A program made the position numbers and the translations under genes. The notes below the pieces were generated by a model. That model saw nothing but the letters and a program-made list of their open reading frames with translations, was not told the origin of the DNA and ran no database searches. From Aulosira sp. FACHB-615 (lineage in GTDB: Bacteria > Cyanobacteriota > Cyanobacteriia > Cyanobacteriales > Nostocaceae), in assembly GCF_014698045.1 (NCBI RefSeq), contig NZ_JACJSE010000026.1, forward strand, positions 1-64,000: a stretch of DNA of 64,000 nucleotides, in the 5' to 3' direction. This document shows positions 28,050 through 39,400 of the stretch, piece by piece. Each line of letters begins with the position of its first letter. The stretch's first letter is position 1.

Positions 28050-28151
28050 TCGGTTTAGCGTTCGTCGAAGACGTTGGCGCAGCCATCGCTTCCTGTGGGG
28101 TGGAGCATCGTTACTAGTTTTTGTCCGACTTCAGAAAATCGCGTTGCTCCC
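28050..28151. repeat. Right arm of the long imperfect inverted repeat
   Basis: Inverted match of the 26217-26330 arm. The best-conserved part covers 28125-28151 (reverse complement begins GGGAGCAACGCGATTTTCTG). The arms bracket the ISKra4-like element, which suggests that the IS landed in a palindromic small dispersed repeat, or that two repeats in opposite orientation flank it. Confidence 0.65.
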
Positions 28152-28224
28152 GATCGCTTTCTAGTAGCGCGACAAAATTTTGTATTCTAATTAGAATACA
28201 AAAACCATGTTCTAACTAGAAGAT

Positions 28225-30062
28225 CCCGGATTTCTCACAAAGATATAAAAAAAGGGGTCAAAAACTGCGAAAATGTATATATAGCAAGCATTTCAGCAGT
28301 TGTAAAGCATGAACCCATCTTTAACAGATCGTATACCAAAAAAGTTCAGATTTGAACAGCCAAAATCACCTCCAGTCGTAGTTAATTTTGAGGGTGGACA
28401 GGTAACATCGGATGCAGGGTTAAGCTTAATTGCGGAAATAGACAGAAAATTAGAAATCACATCAAAATTTGCACAGTGTTTCCAAGATTACCGAAAGCCT
28501 TCTCGAATTGACCATTCAATAGAAAGTTTAATTAAACAACGTATATACGGGTTGGTCATGGGATATGAAGACTTAAATGACCACGAGGAATTACGTCATG
28601 ACTAGATGTTTGCTCTAGCAGTCTTAAAAACAATTGGAATAGAGGATGAGCCGGCAATATTGGCAGGAAAAAGTACATTAAACCGACTGGAACATTGTCC
28701 TGAAGATGTGGAACAAGGAGCAGACAGTCGTTACCATAAAATCGGGCATTCTCCAGAGCAAATTGAAAGCTTATTTGTCAAATTATTTCTAGAATCTTAC
28801 TCGAAAGAGCCACGACAGATTATTTTAGACTTGGATGTAACTGATGACCTTGTGCATGGTTCGCAAGAGCAAGTTTTCTTCAATAAATATTATGGAGAAT
28901 ACTGCTATGCTCCACTTTATATATTTTGTGGGAAACACTTATTAGCAGCCAAACTTCGCCCTTCTAATGTAGACCCAGCATTTGGGGCGTTAGAAGAATT
29001 ACAGAGAGTGATTAAACAAATACGTCAACAATGGAAGAATGTTGAGATTTTAGTACGAGGAGATAGTGCTTATTCCAGGGACGATATTATGACATGGTGT
29101 GAGTCACTGCCTGGAGTTGACTACGTTTTTGGATTGGCGCAAAATAGTCGTTTAATTGGGATGGCTACCACGACTAAAAATAGAGCTGCGTTTGAGTATG
29201 AGCAGAAATTATCAACAGTAGTTTCATTTTTAGAAACCGTATTTAAGCCAGATGAAGAACTCACGCAACAAGCATCCGAACTGATTGATAACTCAATGTG
29301 GTACAAGTCTTTAGACTATCAAACCCGTGAATCTTGGAGTCGTAGTCGTCGTGTTGTTTGTAAGATTGAATATGGGACAAAGGGAGCTAAAATTCGTTTT
29401 GTTGTAACTTCTTTAGCTACTAATAAAGTACCTCCTAGTCAACTGTATAAACAAAAATATTGTCATCGAGGGGAAATGGAAAATCGCTTTAAAGAACAAC
29501 AATTAGAACTTTTTAGTGATAGAACAAGCACCCACACATTTGCGGGAAATCAATTACGTCTGTGGTTTTCTTCTGTTGCATACGTTTTGATGAATGCGTT
29601 ACGTCAAAAATGTTTAGCTAAAACTGAATTACAAAATGCCACTGTTGGAACTATTCGGACGAAATTATTAAAGTTAGGAGCGTTAATTACTGTAAGCGCA
29701 CGCCGCATTTTAATTGCAGTGACTAGCTCTTGTCCGTATAAACATATCTTTGCTGCTGCTCATAGATGTTTAAAAATGCTCCCTAATACTGCTTAATTGA
29801 AGTTCAATTGCCTTTTCCGTATTTCTAATTAATGATACTTTAGGCTTGGGTTGATACAAGTCTTGTTTTAGAATGCGGGCATTTTATCAACCGAGTATTT
29901 TGATTTTAATCCCAGTAAAAATATAGTAATTATTTTAGCTTTATAACTGCGGTTTTATACTTAACTCATCTCCGCGCCTAAATTTTCATTGATGATGTAT
30001 CAAAAAAATGTCTCATATCAGGTCATGTAAATTGATTTTTTACTGCTTGTGAGAAATCCGGG
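28225..30062 (+). mobile_element. IS1380-like insertion sequence
   Basis: Perfect 16-bp terminal inverted repeats: CCCGGATTTCTCACAA at 28225-28240 and TTGTGAGAAATCCGGG at 30047-30062. The element is 1,838 bp and carries an IS1380-type transposase gene interrupted by an amber codon. I see no matching direct repeat outside the ends, so the insertion is probably not recent or the flanks have changed. A solitary copy of 14 bases of the same end occurs at 54099-54112. Confidence 0.85.
28309..29796 (+). pseudogene. IS1380-family transposase with in-frame amber stop
   Basis: One continuous frame of 496 codons is interrupted only by TAG at 28603-28605, within EELRHD-stop-MFALAVLK. The N-terminal part has VNFEGGQVTSDAGLSLIAEID. 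The rest has the DDE set typical of IS1380: ILDLDVTDD, LVRGDSAYSRDD and YCHRGEMENRFKEQQLE. A CAG-to-TAG change would explain the stop, so it is probably a recent nonsense mutation; suppression or readthrough is less likely. All other residues look intact. Confidence 0.85.
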
Positions 30063-30411
30063 AAAGATGAATCATCAAAATCTCCTGATAATGAGAAAAA
30101 TCTGACACAATTCAGCGATCGCATTTGGGTAATTAAAGATTTAAGTTTTGAAGCTTCTAATCAAATAGAAGAATTATTTGTAATTTGAGCCGCCTGCTCT
30201 TAAGGTTGAAATCTGATATCAGGATCGTCTTCGACTATTACTTAGGCTGCTCGAATGGGAGCAAGTAACTCATCGCGGTGGTATTAATCATATTTAATAT
30301 CGTACAAAAGATAATGGATACTTATTTTGTATAGAGAGGGGCGATCGCTGCTGTTATTACTGAAAGCATAAAATGAGCAACTGGCTTACCTTATGCTTTC
30401 AAACAAGGTAG
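30063..30411. other. Non-coding interval with relic sequence between IS1380 and the giant gene
   Basis: The interval holds a decayed ORF (30217-30363) and a HIP1 octamer near 30341. No intact gene is seen. The last 50 bases lie just beyond the stop codon of the giant gene. Confidence 0.45.
30217..30363 (+). pseudogene. Relic of an unidentified gene
   Basis: In one frame the segments LEWEQVTHRGGINHI and YRTKDNGYLFCIERGDR are separated by a single TAA (codon at 30295) and end at a TGA. The residue pattern is protein-like (aromatic and charged alternation, Gly turns), unlike random AT-rich DNA. There is no start codon or upstream continuation. I cannot name the family; it was probably truncated when the neighbouring elements moved. 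Confidence 0.3.
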
Positions 30412-33400
30412 TTACACAGAAAAGTAGTTGTTTGTAGTTAACGAACCAGTAGCTAGAGTGCCAATTATACCCGTGACGTTAGTTAAAAGGTCAGTGTTAG
30501 GATTAAAGGAAGCAGTACTACCATTAGCCGATAGATAAGTGCCTCCATTCCAGCCAAAGAATACAGCTTGGTTAACATCTAATGGTTGCGTTCCTGCAAG
30601 ATTGGGATTAGTATCTGCATAAGCCGCGATCGCAGCATCACTCAACGTAGAATAAGTTGCTGTTGAGAAAACACCCGCATTAAAGACTGCTGTAGGCAGA
30701 GAAATTGGAGAATTAAGGACAATGCGATCGCCCTCAGTCGGATTAAAATCAGTAATGCGATCAGGAGCAGCTAAGAGCGAATCTTTAAAATCAGGGTAGA
30801 CAAAGCGGTCTGCACCTAGTCCGCCAGTTAAAGTATCTCCACCCGCTCCCCCAGAGAGAGTATCATTACCAGCACCACCATTGAGGATGTTGATGGCAGC
30901 ATTACCTGTAATCGTATTGTTGAGGCTGTTTCCTGTGCCGTTGATAGCAGCATTACCAGTAAGAATCAGATTTTCTAGGTTTGCACCCAAGGTATAAGTA
31001 ATAGAGGTTTGAACTGTATCGATTTCAGTGGCTAAGGTAGATGTTTCTTTGATAACATCGCCTGTACTATCAACAATGTAGATATCGTTACCCAATCCAC
31101 CAGTCAAGGTATCATTACCAGCACCACCATCGAGGATGTTATTGCCAGAGTTACCTGTGATGGAGTTGTTGAGGCTGTTTCCTGTGCCGTTAATAGCTGC
31201 CGTACCTGTTAAAGTCAGGTTTTCCAGATTGGCTCCCAAGGTGTAACTGATAGAGGCTCGAACCGTATCAGTGCCTTCATTCAAGTTCTCTGTAATCACA
31301 TCTGCGATGCTATCGACAACATAAGTATCATTGCCAGCACCACCGATTAATGTATCGTCACCTGCGCCGCCATCAAGAGTATCATTACCAGCACCACCAT
31401 TAAGGATGTTATTAGCAGCATTACCCGTAATTGTATTGTTGAGGCTATTTCCTGTACCGTTGATAGCAGCATTACTTTTGAGAATCAGATTTTCTAAGTT
31501 TGCCCCCAAGGTGTAACTGATAAAAGATTGAACGGTATCAATTTCAGTGGCTAAGGTAGATGTTTCATTTACAACATCACCTGTACTGTCAATAACATAA
31601 GTATCATTGCCTAAACCACCAATCATGGTGTCGTTACCAGTACTACCATCCAAGTAATCGTTTCCTGAACCTGCTTGAATCCAATCATTACCAGTAGTGC
31701 CTAAGAAGCTGGTTTTACCTATAAACCCGCTTAAATCAAAGCGTTCAAATCCTAAGATTTTTGTACCTGTAATACTCGTAATCTGACTAGTAGAGTTACC
31801 TGCATTAATAGTTATATTAGTTGCACTAGTTCCTCCAGTAATAACTAGTATATCCGTACCTGCTCCCCCATTGATGGTGTCACTTTGTTGCAGGTTGGCA
31901 AAAACGCTAGTAACTGTATCATTTCCTGCCCCTGCGTCAATAATATCTTTCTCGTTTGTGGTAGTGAAACTTTCGTTACTGGCTGTGCCAGTGATAGTGT
32001 TAATATCAACGTTGTTAATATTAATAATTAACTGTTTTTCGTAAGATAAACCACCTTGGTCTTGTGCCTGAACTCGAATGCTGTAGCTGTTCTTGGTTTC
32101 AAAGTCGAAAACTGCATTGGTTTTTAACTGATTGCCTGCGATCGCAAAAAGAGCATTATCAGTTGAACCGATTCCTGAGACTAGGCTATAGGTGAAAGTA
32201 TCTTCAGTATCCGGGTCGGTCGTGCTGAAATTGCCAATTACTGTACCAACTATCTGATTTTCAGCTACGTTGCTGTTAGATACGGTGAGATTCGTTGGAG
32301 TTTGGTTAAGAGTATTAATCCGTGCCGTGAAGCTAGTACTATCACCGCCATCGTTTGCATCTTTTGGATCAATAGCAAAATCAACTACAGAGTTAAGTTT
32401 AACTTTCGTTTTAATTTGATAGTTAACTCCTGTGCCATCAGTGCCAGCAAGTGACTGTGACCATACTTCTACTCCGTCAACGAAAATATGCCCAATAACA
32501 CCATTTCCACCTAAATCAGCTTTAGCTAAATTGCCATAAATTTGGATTTCTCCGTCAATTTCGCTGACCCAGCGACGGACTGCCCACTGTTCCACAGGAG
32601 TTCTTTCACCACCCGTAATGACTCCATTGGGATGACCACCGTTAGCTGAAATAAAAGTCCAATAAGTGCCGTATTGAGTAAACCAAGCACCACTAAACTG
32701 GGTCATTTGTTGAAAATCAGAACTAGTGAAAGGCCCATCATAATAACCGTAATACCAATTTTTATCTCCTTGTAACCCAGAAAATTCTGTTTGAGAATTA
32801 GCAATTTCAAAGTTAGGTTTATCTTTAATGCGAATCTTTAATCCATCATTAAATTGCAGATATTCAACATTGGTAAGCGTATCTGTATCGTTATTATTCT
32901 GGGTGGAACTAACTTGAACAAATCCCTGATTAAAGGATATTGAGAACTGTTGCAATGTTCCATTCAAGTATGCAGTATCTTCACCATTCCCACCATTGAG
33001 AATATCATTACCCTCTCCACCATTGAGGGTATCATTGCCATCGCCACCGTAGAGAATATCATTACCACCCTCACCATAAAGTTGGTCATTACCAGCACCG
33101 CCAGCCAAGTTTACATTGTCACCATTGCCACCGTACAGCAGATCGGGATTGGCAGTACCAACTAAAGGCCAGTAAGAGTAAAGAGAATTAAATTTGGCTT
33201 CACGCCCCTCTTGGAAGCCGATTGCTGCATAATGCGCTGCCGCAGAAGTAAACTGTCCTGCTTGAATTTGTTGATTGGCATCAGGATAGCGGGTGCGATA
33301 CCAAGTTTCGTCAAAATTGAGGTTAGCGGCTCGTCCTTCGGAGATGCCACGTTCAATATAGTGAGCTACTGCCGAGGTAACAGTACCATTTCTAATCGCA

Positions 33401-36400
33401 GTATCTACATCAGAGTGAACTTTGCGGTAGAAAGACTCATCAAAATCAAATAAGGTTTTCCGCCCTTCTGCTTTGCCCCAGTAGACATAATGATTGCTTC
33501 CTGAAGCTAAAGCCCCATTGGAGACGGTAAAAGCAACGTCATGATGGATGAGAAGATAGAACTTCTCCCAAAGAAGCAGGTCTTTGGTGCTGATTCTTTG
33601 ACCATCACTAAACTGCACGAACTCAACATTAGTCAAAGTTGTGATATCTCGACCATTCTGAGCATGACGTATTTCCAGGACACCATCGCGCTCTATGCGA
33701 ATATATTGATCGAGCGAACCATCTAAGTAAACCGTATCTACACCATCTCCACCATTGAGGGTATCATTCCCCTGACCCCCAATTAAGATGTCATCCCCTG
33801 CTCCACCATTGAGAATGTCATTGCCTTCATTTCCTTCTAGCCTGTCACTCCCTTGACCGCCAGTGATTGTATCGTTGCCTGCACCACCGGAAATAATTAC
33901 ATCCTGAGAGCCAATTGCTGTAAAAGTGTTGTTACCTTGATTTCCGTTGACAACTTCAACATTTAGATTATCAAGAATAAAGCTAACATCACCATCCCCT
34001 TCAATCACTAAAACATCAAATCCTGCTCCACCTTTGATATTGTTGAGGTTATCAAATTTATCAATGGTAATCAGGTCATCACCTGCACCACCATCAATTG
34101 AGTCAATTCCTGCTCCTCCCGTAAGGATGTCATTACCATCGGAACCAACTAATTGATCATTACCGTCACCACCACTGAGAACTGCCCCTTTGGTACTACC
34201 GGGTTTCACAATTAAGATATCGTTGCCTTTGCCGCCTGTTGCAGAATAAACTTCAACGGGGTCGATAGTTAAGTTAATATTTTGACCTGAGTCATCAGCA
34301 AAGATAATGTCAGGTTTGTTTTCGTAATAAAAGCGAGATACACCTGAATTTAGCTGTTCTAGCTTTGCACCGTTGGGATTATAGGTAAAAGCAACATCGT
34401 AGAGTTGGCTATAGGGCTTGGTTTCAAAGCCAATGCGAGTAAAGTAAGCTGAGGCAGTAATCTTGTTACCTGCAATGTTGTAGTTTTTGCTTTGCGGAAT
34501 CACAGAAATTGAGTTAATTCCGTAGCGATATAGGGCAGATAATTCACCGAGTTCGACTTCGCTATTGAGGTTTGTATCTGTCCAAATACGGAGTTGACTA
34601 AAGTTTGTGTCTTTTGAGTCAATAATTGAGTCTTGATTGGAATCTAAATTACCTAAGAAACTGACTTGATTTTGTTGTTCTAAAGAGAAGAATTCATTGA
34701 GGTTGGTAATAAGTCCGTCATTATTCTTATCCAACACCAAAAAACCATCTGAGGGGGCAACCCATCCTATTTGTTCTGGGTAATCGTCGTTATCTATATT
34801 GAATAGAGTGAGAGAATCTTCAGCAGAAATGAGTTGTAGTCCATCTCCTGCTAAATCAAATGCCAGCAATTTAGAAGGACTAACGGAATAAGTATCAGGT
34901 TTTGCTGCGACTAGGTTGTAATTGGGATATCCAGGGTTAAAGGCGGGTTGCAGAGATACTGTGCCGTCAAAGTTGACAACTGGGTTATATTCTTTGCTGT
35001 CTGCAAAACGGAAGATTTCAATTCTGCTTTGGGGTTTGAACCACTCTTGTATGGTAATAGTGGCTGTGTTGTTAACTGTGACAATGAGGTTATTATTTTG
35101 CAGAGTTAATTTCAGTGACTCAAGTGTGATTCCTGCACCAAACTCTAGAGTATCAATGCCGCCATCTCTGGTGACTCCTTCATAGTTACCAATATCATAA
35201 ATACTGAGATTGGTAGTGTCGTCTAAACTGTAAATGTAAGTGTCATTTCCATCTGATCTTGTTAGAGCTTTAGTATCTCGTGTTGCTCCTTGAATCGTGC
35301 CATTGTTGTAGTTACTGGTCAAATCTTTGACAGTTGTACCTGTTCCTTCATTGAAATTATGGTAAGTAACTAACCCAGATTCTTTGCCCGTTAGCGGACG
35401 ATTTAAGTCAGCTTGAATCTCTGCTTGGGTTTTGGCTTTATTCCAAATCCGAACTTCATCAAGGAAACCTTGAAAATAGTCAGAAACTCCAGAACCTCCT
35501 AAAACAGCACTTGGATGTACGATTGATGTGCTGGTCAAACCTGTTTTGATAAATTGACCATTTATATAAAGGCTTGGAGTTTTATTGTTATATACAATTG
35601 CAATATGATTCCAACCTGATAAGTTCATGTCATGAACTAATAACGAAGGTAGAGACTTAGCAGTAGAAGGGCTTTTTCCGCTACTAATCCAACTACTGTT
35701 TTCAAAAACGCTAATTCCATTAGTTCCTACGGATACACCAGCATAAGCAATACCAGAGCCTAAAACTTCAGATCCGTTTGAAGGGGCGATCGCATAACGT
35801 TGATTAAAATCATTAACTCCAGAGGTATTTTGTGTGGTAGAGTCTCTAGTCGCGGTAGGATTTACCCAAAATTCGATGGTAAATGTATCTTTAACATCAA
35901 CAAATTTAGCTGGGTTCTGAACAGAATCATTAATCCCATCAAAGGATAAGAAACTATCAATGTCATTTCCGTCTAGCTTCGTTAAAGCTTTGATAGCACC
36001 TTGAATCGTTCCATTATTTTGATAACTGGTTAAGTCCTTGCTATTTGTACCTGTTACCTCATTAAAATCATGGTAGGCAACTAATCCTGACTCATTACCA
36101 GTCAAGGGACGATTCAAATCAGCTTGAATTTCTGCTTGAGTTCTGGCTTTATTCCAAATACGAACTTCATCAATTTCACCGTCGAAGAATCTTTCTTTTC
36201 CATTTCCTGTTGCACCAATTACCCAATTGCTATTAACTGTTAATGCCCCTATGTTGCTGGGAGTAGAACTGACAAGTTGACCATTACGGTATAATGTCCA
36301 TGTCTTAGACTGACTATTATAAACTCCGGTTAAATGAACCCAATTACCTATATCTTCTTTGGGTATAGCATAGCCTGTAAAATAATTATTTCCATTCCAA

Positions 36401-39400
36401 GAACCGACTTCATACCGACCATTATTGATTCTGAAAGCTACTTCTGCATTAGGACTAAGACTGTAGCCGTGAGAGATAATGTTCTGAAGTCCATCAATAG
36501 AACTGACCTTGATTTTAGCTTCTAGGGTAATTGCTCCTGTAAAATTCAGGTGAGATGGATTGTTAAGGTTCACATAATCGTTTACACCATCAAAAGATAA
36601 AGCACCAACAAATTTAGTGCCAACTTTTAGAATATCGGCTCCATAAGTTCCAAAGAAAGTTTCAGGATTATTTACTTCATCTGTTGGTTTATTAGGTACT
36701 AATCCCGTAGGCGTAATTAAATATTCTTCATTATTCCCTAGACGCAGTATTTCAATCTTTTTCGTAGCAAATTCTGAGATAATTAGCTTGTTAGATAAGC
36801 TAGAAATAGGTGCTGTAGGATTAATGGGATCTTTGAGGGCAATAATTAAATTGTTGCCGTTTTGTTCAAATAATAAGTCGGATACTTGAATACTTGCATC
36901 AAATTCAACAGTATCTAATCCACCAGCATCTTTGATAGTTATAGTACCTTGACCTCGGTTATAGCGATAAACATCATCGCCTTTATCTCCATCCAGAAGT
37001 TGTCCCGAACCAGTGGCAATTAAAATATCATCTCCAATTCCTCCAACATTTTTCGCAGTCCACTCTGCTTCTTTAATACTCAAATGGCGTTGGAAGGGGG
37101 ATTTATCATTGGCAACAGTGCCAATACCTTCATTCAGTTGCCAGTAACCTACTAGACCTGCTTCATTGCCAGTGAGAGGCTGCTTAGTTATTGTCTGAAC
37201 TTGCGCTGCACTCATGGCGGTATTCCATACACTCACATCAGCAATAGTTGCTTTCGGTACTTCCCAAGCACCACCATATTGTCTACTAATACGAAATGCT
37301 GTGTTAGCAGGGTTAGTGATCGCCGAACCCTTAGATGCTTTTAATTCACCATCTATATAAAGATGAGTATTAGTTTGAGTACGAACAACGGTATAAAGAT
37401 GCCACTGTCCGTCACCGGGAACATCAACTCCGCTATTTAACCAAGTATCCCCGACTCGAATTTTGCCATTTTGTCCGCCAATGTAAAAGGCATTGAGACT
37501 CGTTCCTTGAGAAACTAATTCAAATAATCCTTTTTGAATACTGGGGTCAACTTTTGCCCACACAAAAACTGTAAAGGGGCTATTTGTTCCGTTGATAGGA
37601 ATGATTGAGGAAGTAGATTCTAAATAATCATTGACTCCATCAAATTTCAGGGCATAATTAGAACCCTGAATAATGCGACTGGCATTGCTGCTAACAAAAT
37701 TATCAGAAGAGTTAGGAGTATCAAGGTTGAGTTGGGTTGCTCTACTCTGAATTTGCTGCCAATTGGCGACTCGTTCATCTTCTAACTTCACTAAACCATT
37801 ATTAACAACAATTTTAAAGCGACTGCCATCAGCAAAGCGCAAAATTTCTACTCGTTGCTGTGCCGTTACCCAATTAGTTAGCCGTTCGCCGTTGATAATT
37901 AAATCATTACCTTGTAGAGAGAGTGTGGCTTGAGATGGTAAAAAGTTGAGATTGAAATCTTTAACTTCAGGATCAACTTGGTTTTGTGAGGGCGTAAAAG
38001 CATCTTGAGGACGAGAGCGCAGGTCTAAAATTCTGGTGTCTGCATCGTTGATAGCATTTGCTTTGAGATAGTTGATATTTTTTTCATACAAAACAGGGTT
38101 ATCTTTGTAAATTCCCCATTCTCTTGCAACTTGAAAATCTTCGTTTAACTTATCAATCGTGTTAATGCTAACGGGACGAGTATTATCATAAAGTGGGATG
38201 TTTTTAAGTAAGCGTTTTAAATATAAGTCTCCACCTTCTATCTGAGTGGTCGTTAATTGATAAATAACCCCTTGAATAATCGCATCTTGAGGATTATTAA
38301 ATCTGACGCTTCCTGTTCCTGAATGCCCACCAAAATAGCCAGGAGATTTACTAGCAGGATAATAGATATACTCTTGAACTAAATGACCATAGCCAATCAA
38401 CTCTGAACTTAGTGCTTTTCCTCCAATTGATACAGCAAAATAATTAAGAATGTCTTTAGCATTCTCGCCCATTTTCCGAGCTAAGTCTGCATTCCCTTCA
38501 TCCTCTCTCCAACTAAATTTAGCAACAAATATTCCATTTTCTATGGTGACATAATATCCTGCACGGGGATAGTCTTTATCTCCAAAAGCTCCACCAATAA
38601 TACTACCAAGTAATGTACCGATTGCACTTCCGACAACTGGAATAGGAATAAAAGAACCAAGAATGCCACCAATTCCAGCACCAATAGTTGCTCCTTCAGC
38701 ACTAAAATCTTCACTTAAAATATTCCATTTCTCGATGAGTGTTCGGTGCAATTGAGTGCCAATAAATGAACCTAGAGCAGATGCGACTGAACCATGAATT
38801 AGACTAGTAACAACAGTTTGGGCTAAGGGGTCTTCAATCTTAAGAGTCTTTATCGCAGAGTTAATTAATTTAGAAATTACTAAATCAATACCTGTTGATA
38901 TTATGCTATCTGGTAATCTTTTATAAAGGGCTGCTAATGATAAGGATTTTTCATCGCGTGCGAGAAATATAGGATCGTTCGATAGATCAAACTCGTAAAC
39001 TATAGCATCTCCAACCCAACTACCAACTGTTTTACCTAATGATTGGGCTATCAGCTGACTGGCAAATTTATCATCAGCAAAATAAGAACCAATTTGACTA
39101 CCAACTGCTGCTCCAATGAATCCTCCTGTTGTCACTGGTTGGTAGAGAGAAAGAGATTCATTATGAACGCGGTAATCTCCTGCTACATAAGTGTGTAGTT
39201 CTTCAACAGTAAAGTTATAAACTGTATATTTACCTGCTACTGGTTTAATACCAGGGTGAGGAATGAGTTTACCTGTCACCCCAACTAAAAAGCCGTTAGT
39301 ATTAATTGCGTCTAAAGCTTTAAAACTACCATCTGGTTGTAAAAAATGATGACCTAAAGTAACTTGAATCTTGCCTAATTGAACAACTTCTTGATCAGGC

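Noticed and set aside
28221..30066. Target-site duplication of IS1380
   Set aside because: The four bases outside each end (AGAT and AAAG) do not match.
30884..31650. Repeats at first resembling a CRISPR array
   Set aside because: The period is about 255 bp, the units are coding and in frame in the RTX gene, and there are no unique spacers.
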